The notes under the pieces: model-generated
What the model was told of the DNA's origin: nothing
What the model saw: only the letters and a program-made list of their open reading frames with translations
Databases searched by the model: none
In this document: one piece after another, positions 1 to 12,845 of the stretch
Layout of the letters: each line of letters starts with the position of its first letter
Numbering within the stretch: position 1 is the stretch's first letter
Translations under genes and position numbers: made by a program
Origin: Allodiplogaster sudhausi
Lineage: Eukaryota; Nematoda; Chromadorea; Rhabditida; Diplogasteridae
Length of the DNA stretch: 64,000 nucleotides
Direction: 5' to 3'
Assembly: GCA_945643635.1 (NCBI GenBank)
Contig: CALZFC010000021.1
Coordinates: forward strand, 325,001 to 389,000

Positions 1-28
1 TAATGTTGCTAATTTCTGCATCGCACAG

Positions 29-1543
<1,515 letters not shown>

Positions 1544-1954
1544 CTTCATAGAGAGAGAGAGGAAAGAGCATTCTTCTTTTCCTAGTCGCGATATCCTCTG
1601 CTTTCACTATTCTTCCGTGTCTTTTCTAAATGCTTTCACAAACTTCTTTCGAACGGAGAATTCGCTTTTCATGTTCCTTGTGCTACGAGCAGTTTGTCTA
1701 CTCCGACCATCTCTAATCAAAAGATGCCTATATCATCGGATACCTTTAGCTATTTATATGAGCACGGATCATTTATGTGTGATATTCAGTAATACCTAGC
1801 TAATTTGAGCAGTGCTCTTCCTTGATACTTTATGAAACACCCTTTATGAATGTGATCATTATCTGTGCTTCTGGTCTCTCCACATCTACCCTCCTAGGCT
1901 CTTTATCTCTGATTCACTTGGATTGGTAGCCTACTTGACTCGTTAACCCTTCAT
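1544..1954. other. Intergenic, no gene seen
   Basis: Short convergent interval holding the 3' ends of the kinase (+) and the small secreted peptide gene (-). A GA run at 1551-1562 sits directly after the kinase stop. No convincing open frame or RNA gene is visible. Confidence 0.5.
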
Positions 1955-2238
1955 CTATCGTTTGTGCCTAATTAACTGTGAGAGATCATCGATATCCGGC
2001 TGTAGAAGCGACTTTAGCTCCTGAAGGAATGGCAACATTAGTTATGATACAATAGTTGTGAAATATATTCTCTCTATGTCTGATAGAAGAAATAGTTTAG
2101 ATTTATCGAAACCTGGACATCCTTGGGTGCGCCTTGGGCGCTGGCAGGAGCGACTTTGCCGGAAACGGGCTTGTCTGCGAAGATGGCAGCCGCCGTCGCC
2201 ACGAGACACGCCGTGAGCACAACTCGTCCAGTCAACAT
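1955..2238 (-). CDS. Small secreted peptide precursor, 63 aa, two exons
   Basis: Not a recognised family. Exon 1 (2238-2113) begins MLTGRVVLTACLVATAAAIF, a clear signal peptide, and continues ADKPVSGKVAPASAQGAPK. A phase-0 intron follows (donor CAG|GTTTCG, acceptor CCTTCAG). Exon 2 (2020-1955) encodes ELKSLLQPDIDDLSQLIRHK and ends R-stop, so the precursor finishes with the basic doublet KR. The two exons join in frame with canonical sites and total 63 codons, which is strong for so short a gene. There are no cysteines. The predicted mature part is a roughly 40-residue Ala/Pro-rich linker plus an amphipathic leucine-rich end. A TATA-like box lies about 170 bp upstream. Function unknown; it could be a neuropeptide-like or gut/gland secreted product. 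Confidence 0.6.
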
Positions 2239-2408
2239 TTATAGCCTTTTCCTTGCAGAGAAAGCGTCATTTAGAGCATTGTGCCATTCGTCGCAAAACT
2301 AATGAAAAAACGACACGTTTAATGATGGAAGATGGTGCCTGAATCAACTCACAAGCAAAAACGAATTCATGAATTGGGATTCAGTTAAATTCTCGAGTCA
2401 GAGATCCG

Positions 2409-2417
2409 CCTTTTATA
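2409..2417 (-). promoter_or_regulatory. TATA box candidate for the 63-aa secreted peptide
   Basis: On the minus strand the sequence reads GCGTATAAAAGGCGG, a near-perfect TATAAAAGG element, about 170 bp upstream of the ATG at 2238. The same element occurs ahead of other small secreted genes here (13.5 kb and 16.86 kb). Confidence 0.4.
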
Positions 2418-2599
2418 CGCATCCCTGAGTGCTCAGCAATGCAAATATGGAAGAGCTGGTTAAGGTATGTTGATTCGGTCAAATGATGAATAGTGTAGAA
2501 GAAGAGATCGGGCATATTCAGATCGGTATAGGTTGGCCTCCCATCAATCTCTAGAAACGTGTCTTTCACATGCACTGGTTCTGCTGTCACTGAATTGAA

Positions 2600-3640
2600 A
2601 CGTCCTCTCTCTCTCTCCGGTCTAATCTACCGAAAATGGAAAATGAAGAGCTTCCAATCATGCTAGTCATAATCCCCTATCGTTATACACAATAGCAAAC
2701 GCTATGAAAACAAATCAGAAACAAAATGACAGGGAGTGAGAATGGAAACACCTCTCAAAGTAGCAGTCGACCATTCCCTTGGTCGCACTGCTATGGGAAG
2801 GTCTTTTTCTTTCTCTCTCGCCGAACATGTTTCACTGTGACCGAACAGTGAAAATTGCTTCTCGCTTTCGTTTCGAAACATTCGTCGTAAGGGGCAAGAA
2901 CAACGATTAAGTCAACCATAAAAAAATCTGGCTTCTTGTGGAAGACATTTGTATGTAGCATTTGAAAGGCGAGGAAGACATTGGGCGTAAACAAGACGAA
3001 ATAGTTTTTTTTTCGCGATGAGCGAATCCAAAATTATCTTAAATGTTAGTTTGATGATCATTGCGACAGGAAAGGTCATACCAGAAGGTTTTGTGATACG
3101 TTGGCAGGCAGGGGATGTCTCAACGGATGTTGCAAAACACATCACCAAGACGCCAACTTCTCATATGTTTGTAGAGGGCACAAATGATCTCGCTCTTTTT
3201 GATATCATTAATTTCTTACACGAAAATAACAATGCGAGCCAAAGAGACCAACGGCGACAAGTGGACTAATTAAGTCTTCGTTTCTGCCATCCTGTGCTTC
3301 TCTCCTAATTGGACGGGACAGCCAAAGCAAAAGAGCAAAGAAATTAGATAGTGGTTCGTTGGCGCATCTCCGAACTGAAAATAAAGATAACTGATCACTG
3401 GCTTTTCTATTCAGAAGACCAGCGTCCAGGAAATGGAAAGCAAAAACGAACACATGATAAAACGTAGCAAAGAATCACTTGACTACGATGCAGAAATGCT
3501 GGGTGCGCCACTAAATAAGCAGTAATGAAGGAAGAAGAAGAAGCATGAGATTGAGCACGTGGTTCAACTCACATAAGCTGTCAGAGCGAGAAGCATCTCA
3601 GAGCTGAGACGTCGTCGACTTTGGTGTGATCACGACGACG
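2600..3640. other. Non-coding interval, no supported gene
   Basis: Several short open frames occur on both strands, for example 3018-3269 (+). None has a signal peptide, a conserved motif or compatible splice partners. Read as intergenic sequence and upstream region of the Srt gene. Confidence 0.4.
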
Positions 3641-5463
3641 ATGCAACGAATGGAGCAGATTCAGTTCCTCTGGAATCTGGGCGGGGCACATCCGATGTAC
3701 AACTGCAGGTCAGTCATGTTTACTTGATCTTTTTTAAGGATAGAAATACAGAAAGAATAGTGAAAGTGGAAACATGTTTAGAAGTAGTTAGATGCAGTAC
3801 GTGAGACCAAGTGACATGTATCAAATTATCAGTCTCGTGGCTCCGCCTGGCCCCGAGTGGTTGCTACGCGGAGAGGTGGATGTTTCCTTTGGAGTGTATT
3901 GCATTGTATTCGGCATCCTCTTCTTCTGTCTCTACGGGGCGTGCATGCCCGCCATATGGCAACAGCGCAGGCATTCCTGCTATAAGGTCTAGTCCATTCT
4001 TTTCATCATTCGAGTTCGCAACACAAATTAGAAGCAAGAATATCACTCATTTATTTCAATTGAACTAAAAAATTGTTTACAAAAAACTAACATACAGATT
4101 ATGTTCTACATGGGAGTGGTGGACATGGTGGAGCTTGTGCTCAACTCCATAGTCACTGGATACTTTCAACTGATCGGAGAAGTCTATTGCGCGTCGCCCC
4201 AAAGGGACTATTTCCTTGGCGCGATCATAATGAGTATGTATTTGTTATTTTATTTACTGATTTAGTGCATTGAATACAAGCATGCCTTTATTCAAAGATA
4301 AATGAAGTTGTTTTTTTCCTTTAAAAACCAGTCACTATTTATGTACATACATATATGTATGTGAATTTGAGGTGCTTGGTGTATGACTTGTCTCCTTCTT
4401 GTACATAACCGGCTGCTCGAAGTTTACTTTCCAGGAAGAAAGTTCTGGATTTTTGAAGTCAGTCTTTTGATTTAGGGATTGAGAATATATGTCGACTAGC
4501 AGAATTTGCTAAAACAATATATTTTGGACATAATAAGGGCAGTATCACAAAAAAAATGAGTTCAAACAAAATTCTATCAACTTCCGTGGAAAATATAAAT
4601 GTTGACTACATGGTAATCGCGCATGGTGTGTCTTGCTTCTGCCTTCCGCTTACTGGGCTTGCCTTGCTCTCTTCACGCCTGCGCCCCTCTTTAACTCAGC
4701 AAATCGCACGTGGTTCTTCGACCCGTTCATCGTTGGACCGTACTCGAATACACTAGTGGTATTCTTTTAATCTGCTTCAGGGTTAATAGACCAGGTCTAT
4801 CGCCGGGATAATTTACACAAAGAAAAAATTTTTTTTTCAGTACCAGAGCTACGGCCTTACAGCAAACAATATTTTGGTCGTTTCAATCACGTGCGTGCTC
4901 TACTTTATTTTATGTTACCGACTATTGCTTAAAAAGAGGTAGTTAGTTCCATGATCAATATGTTTCACTTATTAAGATATTGGCATTGCAGGGATCTCCA
5001 GCACGATAACTCCAAGATTATGCAGGTAAAGCAGCTTTTGTGAAGCGTAATGTAAACGGATTCAGAAATCAAACATATAGACACATTCTTCTAATTTCAC
5101 CATCCGTAGGTCGTCCACCAATCTTTCGTGATCTGTACGGTGAACTTCATCGCCTCTGCTCTGTATGTCCTCATGCAAATCATTGATTTCCCTCCACAAG
5201 CAGTGATCGTCAGCCACGTGATGTGGCAGCTCTCGCATGGTTCTTTCTACACCCATACTTACTCTATTATAGATTAAAGTATGCTGGAAATGAACGAAGT
5301 GATATGATCGGCCATTGCAGTGAGTCCGCCGGTTGTCTATCTCGTGCTGAATCGAACCATCCGGCGAAGTGTCCAGGAGAGTCTTCCATGTCTGCGGAGA
5401 TCGACTCGGACGCGTCTCTCAGACGCTAGCGGAACGCACCAGAGATCAGTGCCCAACGTGTGA
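3641..5463 (+). CDS. Srt-class chemoreceptor GPCR (7TM), possibly damaged
   Basis: Nematode serpentine receptor class T, expected in chemosensory cilia. Exons read at 3641-3708 (MQRMEQIQFLW..MYNCR), 3833-3986 (VAPPGPEW..HSCYK), 4098-4233 (IMFYMGVVDMVELVL..GEVYC), 4372-4457 (WCMTCLLLVHNRLLEVY..FWIFE), about 4620-4752 (ALFTPAPLFNS..TWFFDPFI), 4841-4938, 4992-5025, 5110-5239 (VLMQIIDFPP..MWQLSHG) and 5321-5463 (SPPVVYLVLNRTIRR). The order YNC / CYKIMFF / NRLLE / FTP.LFNS..WFFDPFI / WQ..HG is the Srt signature and matches the second Srt gene at 29 kb exon by exon. Oddity: no AG acceptor is visible before the fifth coding block (around 4600-4621), so this copy may use a non-canonical site or be decaying. 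The rest reads through cleanly to TGA. Confidence 0.85.
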
Positions 5464-6170
5464 TTCAACGCGATGAATTTCGATTTAAAAAAAAGCGAAT
5501 TGCCGATGTGCCAGAGTAATAAGCGCAAACAGATCTTCTTTCTGTGTAACCACGAGTATTGATGTAGCACATAAGTATGTTTTATATATCACATTGAAAA
5601 TCTTTGAATTGTACTCCCACAGTATTTCAAATCTACCTGTAATATTTACTTACAATTAGCCAGCTAAAAATGTATATATGCACAAAACAATCGAACTATA
5701 AAAGTCACTGCGACCGCCTTCGGCGATGTAGATAGCAGTCGGCTCCATGTCCTCAAGCAGATAAATATGTAGCTTCATGTGTGAAAAATAGAAAGAGACA
5801 ACCGCTGGCGATGGAGAAGGTCTCGCATGAGCTTGCGACGATTCCGGAATCCTTGAAGGAGGGCTTAAAAATGCGTATTCTGCATGATCATAACTATTTG
5901 CACAAATGTCTGCAAGTGTGGTCTGCCAAAGGAAATTGTTTATAAAATCTGGACGTTTGTCAGTGAATGAATGGGAAGTTGCTTGCCTCTTGCAACCACG
6001 AGATGCGACTGGCTGGAGTGCACGAGATTCCAGGACTCGGCAAAGGAGTGTTCTGGGACGAGCACGAGCAGCGGAGACGCGAGTGACGCTGCACACTTTC
6101 CGCTTCCTAAGAACTTTCATCTTTCTTCTTAAGAGAATACATGGAATACTAATAAAGATGATGATATCGT
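5464..6170. other. Uninterpreted interval with a 154-codon open frame on the minus strand
   Basis: The minus strand is open from 6120 to 5656 (starts MKVLRKRKVCSVTRV), but composition, lack of any motif and simultaneous open frames on the other strand argue against a simple gene. The part near 5690-5770 could be an isolated exon. Left unassigned. Confidence 0.2.
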
Positions 6171-6182
6171 TATGCTAATGGA

Positions 6183-7869
6183 TGCAATAAGGATAACACT
6201 AGTATTGGTCCGATTAAGACTCCTTCTGCAATATGTACAGATGCCCCATCAAAGGCCCAGGCATTCGCCGATTACTTTGAGCAGTGTTTTGATTTCACAT
6301 CTGTATCCCCTCCTCCTCCACGGACCGATTCGACCCCCTGCTTTCCTGGCCGATTAAATTACATCGAGTTCACATCAGAAGAAATTTCCCGTGCCTTGTC
6401 TAAGCTCCCTTACAGAAATTCCACATCTCCTGATAGAGTTCCATATATTTTTCTTAATAAGACTGCTCATTCAATTGCTACTCCCATCACCATTATATTT
6501 AGAAGAATAATGATTTATGGTAAAATCCCCAAGATTTGGTCCCATGCTCTTATTCGTCCTGTTTACAAGCGGAAAGGATCTCGTGAAGAATGTATCAATT
6601 ATCGCCCAATTTCTCTTACTTGTTCTCTGTCTAAGGTAATGGAACGCATTGTCTCCCGTCGCATTTTTAATTTTCTAGAAGAACATTCCATTCTCACCCC
6701 ATTCCAATACGGCTTTCGCCCTCGTCATTCAGTCTCCACTGCCATTTTATCCACCCTCAATGCATGGCACCGTGCCTTAGACTCGAATCAGTTTATCACC
6801 ACTGCATATGTTGATTTCACCAAGGCCTTTGATTCAGTGCCCCGACCCCATCTCCTGTATAAGCTTTCCAAAATAGGTATATCTGGTAGCCTTCTGCGAT
6901 TCTTTGATTCTTTTCTAGCGAACAGAACCCAGTCTGTTATTATCAATGACACTACTTCCCCCCCGTATTTTATTTACAATGGCGTCAATCAGGGAACTTG
7001 TCTAGGACCTCTGCTCTTTTTGATCTACATTAATGACAAGTTGAATGCATACCTACAGGCTGTTATTTCACTATTTATGCAGATGATGTAAAGCTATATA
7101 CTTATAATGACCCTTCCCTCCTTCAATGTGCACTTCATGCTATAGATTCATGGGCCAATAAGTGGGGCCTAATTATTTCTCTGGATAAGACTGTCGTTAT
7201 GTCAATCGGTAAACACCCTATCTCGCAGTCATTCTCTTTGCGTGGCATACCCCTCCCAACCGTGCCATTATTTAAGGACCTTGGTATTACATATGATAGC
7301 GAACTTTCTTTTAATGAGCATATCCATTCCATAGTTAGAAGAGCGTCCGCAAGATGCGCTTATATTCTTCGCTCATTTCGATCCCACAACCTTTCTACAT
7401 TGACGCGCCTATATAAAGTTTATGTTCTGCCAATACTTGACTCACTATCTGAAGTATGGAACCCTTCCGCCGTCTCATATGTTAATTTGGTAGAGAAAGT
7501 TCAAAGATGCTTCACTCGCTCTTTAAGAGAATAGGTCGTTCGATTCCGTATGATCAACGCTTACAGACTCTCGGCTTGCCCTCTCTAGAACAACGTAGGC
7601 TCGTTACTGATTTAGTTACAACCTTCAAAATAGTGCGTAATCTTACCCCTATTGAGCCCACTTTCTTTTTCCAATTTCCCACTCGATACTCTTCCAACCT
7701 CCGAGGTCACTCTCTTAGGCTTTCTTTTCCTTCTTTTCGATCACTTCGCTATAGGCGTGCTAGTCTATCTTATCGTGTGATGCGGTTATGGAATTCGTTA
7801 CTAGAGCAACATGTCTCCTCATGTTCACTGTCTTCTTTTCGTAGTCACTGTTATAATGTTACATCATAA
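6183..7869 (+). mobile_element. CR1/Jockey-type non-LTR retrotransposon, 5'-truncated and frameshifted
   Basis: Reverse transcriptase of a LINE-like element. The frame opens near 6183 (KAQAFADYFEQCF), passes YRPISLTCSLSKVMERI, FQYGFRPRHS, AYVDFTKAFDSVPRPHLLYK (RT palm with the first Asp), GVNQGTCLGPLLFLIYIND, then YADDVKLYTYND with the catalytic DD, and a thumb/tail region YKVYVLPILDSLSEVWNP ... RRLVTDLVTTFKIV to TAA at 7869. Two one-base shifts break it: one just before YADD (about 7060-7075) and one near 7515 between RCFTRS and LFKRIG. No endonuclease or ORF1 is present, so the copy is 5'-truncated and dead. The 3' end of the element beyond 7869 was not located and no poly-A tail was seen. 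Confidence 0.85.
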
Positions 7870-8493
7870 TTGTCTTCTTTACTTTCTTTAAAGGAGGTCT
7901 CCGGCGAATAATTAACATATCATTTTTTTAGCATGGATCAGTTCGTCTCATCGTAAAACTTAGATAGGGAAAGTTTGAATGTATTTCATCTTATCATTCC
8001 AGAGTTATATTCATTTTAAATATCACGGGTAGAGAATTGGCTACTGTAGATCTGAGCACCCTCCTATTTTGTATCGCTCGAGCGCATCAAAAACGCCAAA
8101 TCCATCCATTTTGAAAAAAAGATCCGTGTATAACAAAACCCGCCAAACTGGAATCGAATTCTTCAAAGCGTGTATATCGTAGCTCGCAACCGATATTGGC
8201 CGGAATTTTCTCAACAGGTCAGCTCCCTATACAATTGTTTGACCACAAATTCCTGTGGAGAGAGTGCAAGGGCAGCAGCGCTGAAATGAGAGGATCACAG
8301 CCTTACGAGAAAGTGACGGGTAGAGAACTAGGCATATTTTAGCCAGTGGCAGCTTGAGGCCCTTCCGTGCGGGACACTTCATGGGTCAAATGCCTATTTC
8401 GAATTGCTTGTCCAAATATTCGCCGTAGACTTCCTTTAATTTTTCCTCTTTTTCCCCCATTGCTTGACCCCGACCGCAACCAATGCAACGAAC
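7870..8493. other. No gene seen; may include the 3' UTR of the retrotransposon
   Basis: Between the element's stop and the end of the minus-strand ENaC gene. No long frame, tRNA-like or repeat structure was recognised. Confidence 0.35.
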
Positions 8494-8534
8494 TTATGTT
8501 ACACTCATTAACTTAATGCTGGGCAAAGCGATAA

Positions 8535-8597
<63 letters not shown>

Positions 8598-11142
8598 ACA
8601 ATGAACTCGCCACTTCGACGCGTTGTTTCTCGGCGAGATAGGCCCTTCTCTTTGAAGACAACGCAATCCAGATTATTTTACCGAGAAAGATGAATGCCTC
8701 GAAGATGGAGAAGATGCTCATGCCGAGATACATTCCCATTATTCCACCAATGTTACCTGAGCAATATCGAAATAATATGGACATTTCCAGTTCTTAATAC
8801 ATAAAGTTAAAAAAAATTATTTGTCATACCAAATGTTTCGGAAAGCGTCATGCCAATCTTTTGCTTCTGCTTTTGATAAGCAAGGTCTCGATAGAAGATG
8901 TTTATCATTGTGAGGCCAGACCTGTAAGTGTGAGATTCTAGACTGGAGCTCTTTCCTGTGATCCTGGCACTAAACATCCCATGCATCGTTGACCGGCTCG
9001 ACTTTGACATTGGAAGATGTCGTGAGGGTCTCATTGTATTCACACTCCACGTGAGCACACTCCGTACAGGTCGGGAAAACTATAAAACAAGAGTTTAGAA
9101 TGCTTAAGATGCGACCAACCGAAAACGAAAGACTCTAAAATGACATACCAGCTGAATTGCTATCTTTATCAAAGAAATTCTTTTTGAGACAATTGTAGAG
9201 TGCGAGTGTGTCGCAAGTTGTGTATTCTGCATTCAAAATTAGTCTTCAAATCGGACAGAGAAAGAAACGTCGCTAACCATCAAACAAGTCAAGAGAAAGC
9301 GGAACACAGCCGCACGTGGCATTCATTTCCCTAAACAGCGTTCTGTTTTAAGGTGAGTAACGCGGTCTCTCTTTTCTTTACCAACATTGCGAAGCACTTT
9401 GTTCTGCAAGCGGCGGAATTGTAGGGAGGAATCTTTCCTGTTTGGTGGCTTAGGTTGAACTTGATGCCAGCAGGCCAAGTGTCTGTACACTTTCCACCTT
9501 CTCGTTGATTTAAAAATTCATACTGAAAAGTAGCAGATATTCTGTTTCGAGAAGAATAAAAGCTCTTCTGTGGTCTAACCCTCTTTTGTGACATGCTAAT
9601 GTAGACTCGACTTTTGGAGCCAACAGTAACCGGCTGAACAGTACTGATTAGAGTCACCTTGAATGGTAACGTTCAAAGATCACCTCCATCGGTTGATAGA
9701 CACCGAAGGCGTTGTTGCCTATCACAACGCGAAAGCCGTCTTCTTTTTGCTTAATTTCCGGTTGCTTCCCTGAGAACAGCAATCACGATCTTTGCAACAC
9801 AAATATAGAAAAATATTTTTTTAATACATTTTCATACCATCGACACTTTTGTCGCAAGGACTGGTGGTCATGAGTAGCTGCAACCTGAAACTTTAAAACA
9901 TTGCTTGAATAAAGTGGAATCTAAAACATTCATGCCCTACCCTCCGTTTACGCCAGGAAATAATTGCTTTAATGTTCCATTGTATCGCTGGCATCGCCCG
10001 AGTCCGGTCAGGACATCCTCGAAATATCTGAAAGGAATTGAACAGAAATGTTTAGGCCAAAATTAGCAAGAGGATGTACATACTCAGTGCATCTAATATG
10101 CCTGCCCGCGAAGCTGCATCTGAGAAAGGCTCCTTCGATCTTTGAGCTTAATTCATTTTTATTTTGTGCTATAAAACGAAGTTCTCGCATACAAACGCTT
10201 ACCCAGTCTTATTGTAGAACGAACGCGGATTCAGTAGATTGTTATGTTTCGAATTGTATTGAATATATTTAGCGTGGAGATCATCTAAGTTCAGCTTACC
10301 ATCTTTATTCGATTCGAGGAGTGTCTGTAAATATTTTGCTAAAAACACAGCTTCCTAAATTAAATTCGGCCCATTAATCGCCGCTTACATCAAATTCTTC
10401 GAGAGCAAGTCTCATGTAGTTCAAATGATCTGTGGAAAAGTCGGACGACTCGTTGAAAGCTGGCAGAAGGAGAAATACTGGTACTGTGAATGAAGAGTTC
10501 TATGAATGCTTATGAGTCGTACCTTCAAGCATAGATTCTCTGATCGGGCTCAGATTACAAATTGTTATGGAAGGAAGGTCAAGTCCATTTGGGATCACTA
10601 CCGAGAGCTGAAATATGTAAGTCATTTTAACCAAATAGATTGTGCAGCACAATTCTGACCTGTGTGTACGTGTCATTTTGTGTGTATCTCCGAATAGTGT
10701 CGTAAGTCTACAAAAATTGATTGCCATAGTTCCAACTGAATCCGAGCATTGCACGAATACCTGCCAGATGAGCATGCAGACAGCGAATGCCAGGAGGGAC
10801 ACCCAGAAGTACGTGTAGATGCCGCGACTTGCGTAGATGCGTTGCACACCGTGCATCGGAGCGAATCCTTTCCAATGTCTTCTTTCTCCACTTACATATA
10901 TGGTGTCCATGTGCCATTACGAATTAAGTGGAAGCTAATTAAGCAATTTCAATGAAGTACCAGTGAAGAGTGCTGCCTCCCTGTCGATAGAGAAGCGACC
11001 ATCGCTCGCAGCGATTTTCTCTCTCGATGAAAAGCGCCGCGAGCGATGAGAGCTGCTCGGGCCTGCCGGTGCCTGGTCCTTCTTTACCATTTGCCAAAAC
11101 GAACAGCAATGAAGCTTCCTTCCTAGAAGACGCACAATTGTT
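8494..11142 (-). CDS. DEG/ENaC (degenerin) sodium channel subunit
   Basis: Amiloride-sensitive-channel family membrane protein; subunits trimerise, with two TM helices and a large extracellular loop. Exons (minus) include 11142-10961, 10890-10761 (GFAPMHGVQRIY then TM1 YFWVSLLAFAVCMLIWQ), 10707-10660, 10607-10523 (IPNGLDLPSITICNLSPIR, the post-TM1 motif), 10459-10389, 10324-10203, 10027-9941, 9884-9838, 9769-9658 and the block down to about 9373 (CRTKCFAM). Then come C.C-rich exons (MNATCGCVPLSLDLF; CTECAHVECEYNE), INIFYRDLAYQ, and TM2 GNIGGIMGMYLGMSIFSIFE with the GxS filter region. The CDS ends MSVT-stop at 8494. The N-terminal ATG is not certain. A one-base discontinuity around 9656-9690 breaks the frame unless a very short (26-nt) intron is allowed. 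The last intron probably contains a TA microsatellite. C. elegans relatives act in mechanosensation or as peptide/acid-gated channels; which type this is cannot be told. Confidence 0.88.
8537..8594. repeat. (AT)n microsatellite near the ENaC C-terminus
   Basis: About 29 uninterrupted AT units. Read in frame it would add an (Ile-Tyr)n tail. A donor (TT|GTATCA) before it and an acceptor (TTGCCCAG) after it keep the frame to the same stop, so it is more likely intronic. Confidence 0.85.
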
Positions 11143-11506
11143 CTGAAATTTTTACTTTGTAAGAAAGTGAAAATAAGGTTGACTTCAGATCAGTGCTGCA
11201 AGGAGTTGTGGCCTGCCGTTGAGATTGAGTAAAGGGAAGGGCACGCGTGTGTATCGTCTGCGTCGCTTGGAACGAGCAACAATGATTCAGAAGAGAAAGG
11301 GAGAAGCAGCCCGAGTGGTCTCGGCGAGAAAAGTGCGTTTGACAACTCACTAAAGTTTAATGGCCAACTGCAACAAAAGGAGAAGGCAGAATGGGAAAAA
11401 AAGACCGAAATCAATATAGGCTGTAGATAGCAAATTTTTATTTGAAAAAATATGATCAAGATTCAGCCTCTATTAGTTTGTAACATGTTCTGAATTCTGT
11501 AATGAG
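11143..11506. other. Upstream region of the ENaC gene, no separate gene seen
   Basis: Minus-strand frames here have no family signal. The missing first exon of the ENaC gene may lie in this stretch. Confidence 0.3.
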
Positions 11507-11989
11507 TCAATTAAGATGAGTGCGAAGCGAGTGAAGAAGGACGGAGAAGGGCGTTCTTTTGCGGACATGATAGGCTGCTCCGTTCTCATCAGTCATCACT
11601 TCTCCACTTCCACTCATTCCTTCATCATCTGACCGTGGTCGGATCTGTTCGTGAGACGATTCTTTCAGAAAGGTCATATACACAAACATTTAAGACAATG
11701 GTGCAAGAGATTGTTTTTATACTTGCCAGTTCGCATGCCACCGTCATTATTGGACGAGGAATGATAATATTCGAACGGATCATTGGGCGCAATTGGTCGT
11801 CGTTTCCATTGATCAGAGAGTTTGGTTCCGTGGAGTTCTAAAGAAGTAGAACTTAGTTATTGATGGACTGACATTTCTGTCATGAATGTTGGTTAGTCAG
11901 GAAATCTATTAACAGAATATAAAGATTAGTCGTTTGATACCAATCAGTGCGAAAGCAAGTACCAGCACAGCGATCTTAATCATCTGCAT
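11507..11989 (-). CDS. Small secreted protein, 104 aa, with C-terminal RKR-peptide
   Basis: Unrecognised family. Exon 1 (11989-11941) encodes MQMIKIAVLVLAFALI, a signal peptide. Exon 2 (11837-11727) gives a polar segment with WKRRPIAPNDPFEYY and a Ser/Asn run. Exon 3 (11661-11507) has DDEGMSGSGEVMTDENG and ends HVRKR-TPFSVLLHSLRTHLN. Phases agree (1/2 and 1/2). The second intron starts GCAAGT after ACTG, an excellent GC-AG donor; the nearby GT in GTATAA gives premature stops. No cysteines. The tribasic RKR before a 15-residue hydrophobic end, and KRR earlier, resemble proprotein cleavage sites, so a peptide-hormone-like precursor is conceivable but unproven. Same orientation as the next secreted gene at 12.8-13.4 kb. 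Confidence 0.6.
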
Positions 11990-12845
11990 ACCTGATTACG
12001 ATTCTAGCTGATAGAATTAGTGTTTCCTATGAATGGCAAGGAAAAGCAATGCCTTGCATCGCAAGGGGAAGAGCAAGCATGCTATATATCAGTCGCTACG
12101 TACAAGATACCTTACATGCCCATAGGCACTCTCAACGGAATGCCAAGGAAACTAGTTTGCCCCTAGCATTGTTTTTCTTTATCACTTGCATGGAATAAGC
12201 TCTTAAGAGAGCAGGAAACTGAGCCAAAACTATTTCAATCTTGCTGACCATTGGACATTGTAGTTGCATTTCTCTAAAATACATGGACAAAAAGACAAAA
12301 AGACAAAAAGACTCTCAGGCAAAAAGACACGAATTCAAGATTGTGTTTTGATTTCTTTAAAGTGGGCAAATTATTTTCTTATTATGTACGCTATTTAGTA
12401 TGCAATTAAAGCGGTATTCTTTCCGACCAATCACTAAAAAAGCTGTCTTCATTAGTTGGTATCTCCTTCTCAACTTATATTGTCGCTCTGAAGTAAAAAG
12501 GTTAATCACTTATCTCTTTATTTATTTGGAATCGACATACACGTAATAAGAGGATGACACAATAACTAAACGTGAGATCAGAGTAGACGCTGTTGAGCAA
12601 AAGTTGCAAGCTCACTATACATTTAATGCACAATAGAACATGACACTACATGATGGTTCCAATACCCAGTTAGCCTATATATCTATGATGAAGTAAAAGA
12701 TGTGAAATTGAAAGAGTTCGTGGATGTCCTCTCAGGAGATCACAAAAAAAGACGGCTGATTAAAATAGGAAGAAATATACATCTGTACAAACAAATGCGT
12801 ACGTAAATGCAAACAGTAACCGGAGTGATTTGTGGCAGAATAATC
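11990..12845. other. Intergenic with a short AAAAAGAC minisatellite
   Basis: Contains about three copies of ACAAAAAG plus a degenerate one at about 12289-12330. No coding signal. Confidence 0.5.

Noticed and set aside
5656..6120. 154-codon minus-strand frame
   Set aside because: Arg/Ala-rich with no recognisable motif, and the opposite strand is equally open; kept only as an uninterpreted interval.
7135..7332. Minus-strand frame inside the retrotransposon
   Set aside because: Shadow of the reverse transcriptase frame on the plus strand.
10673..10917. Alternative minus-strand frames beginning at ATGs near 10891-10917
   Set aside because: They are out of frame with the ENaC TM1 exon, which is fixed by the conserved TM1 and post-TM1 motifs.
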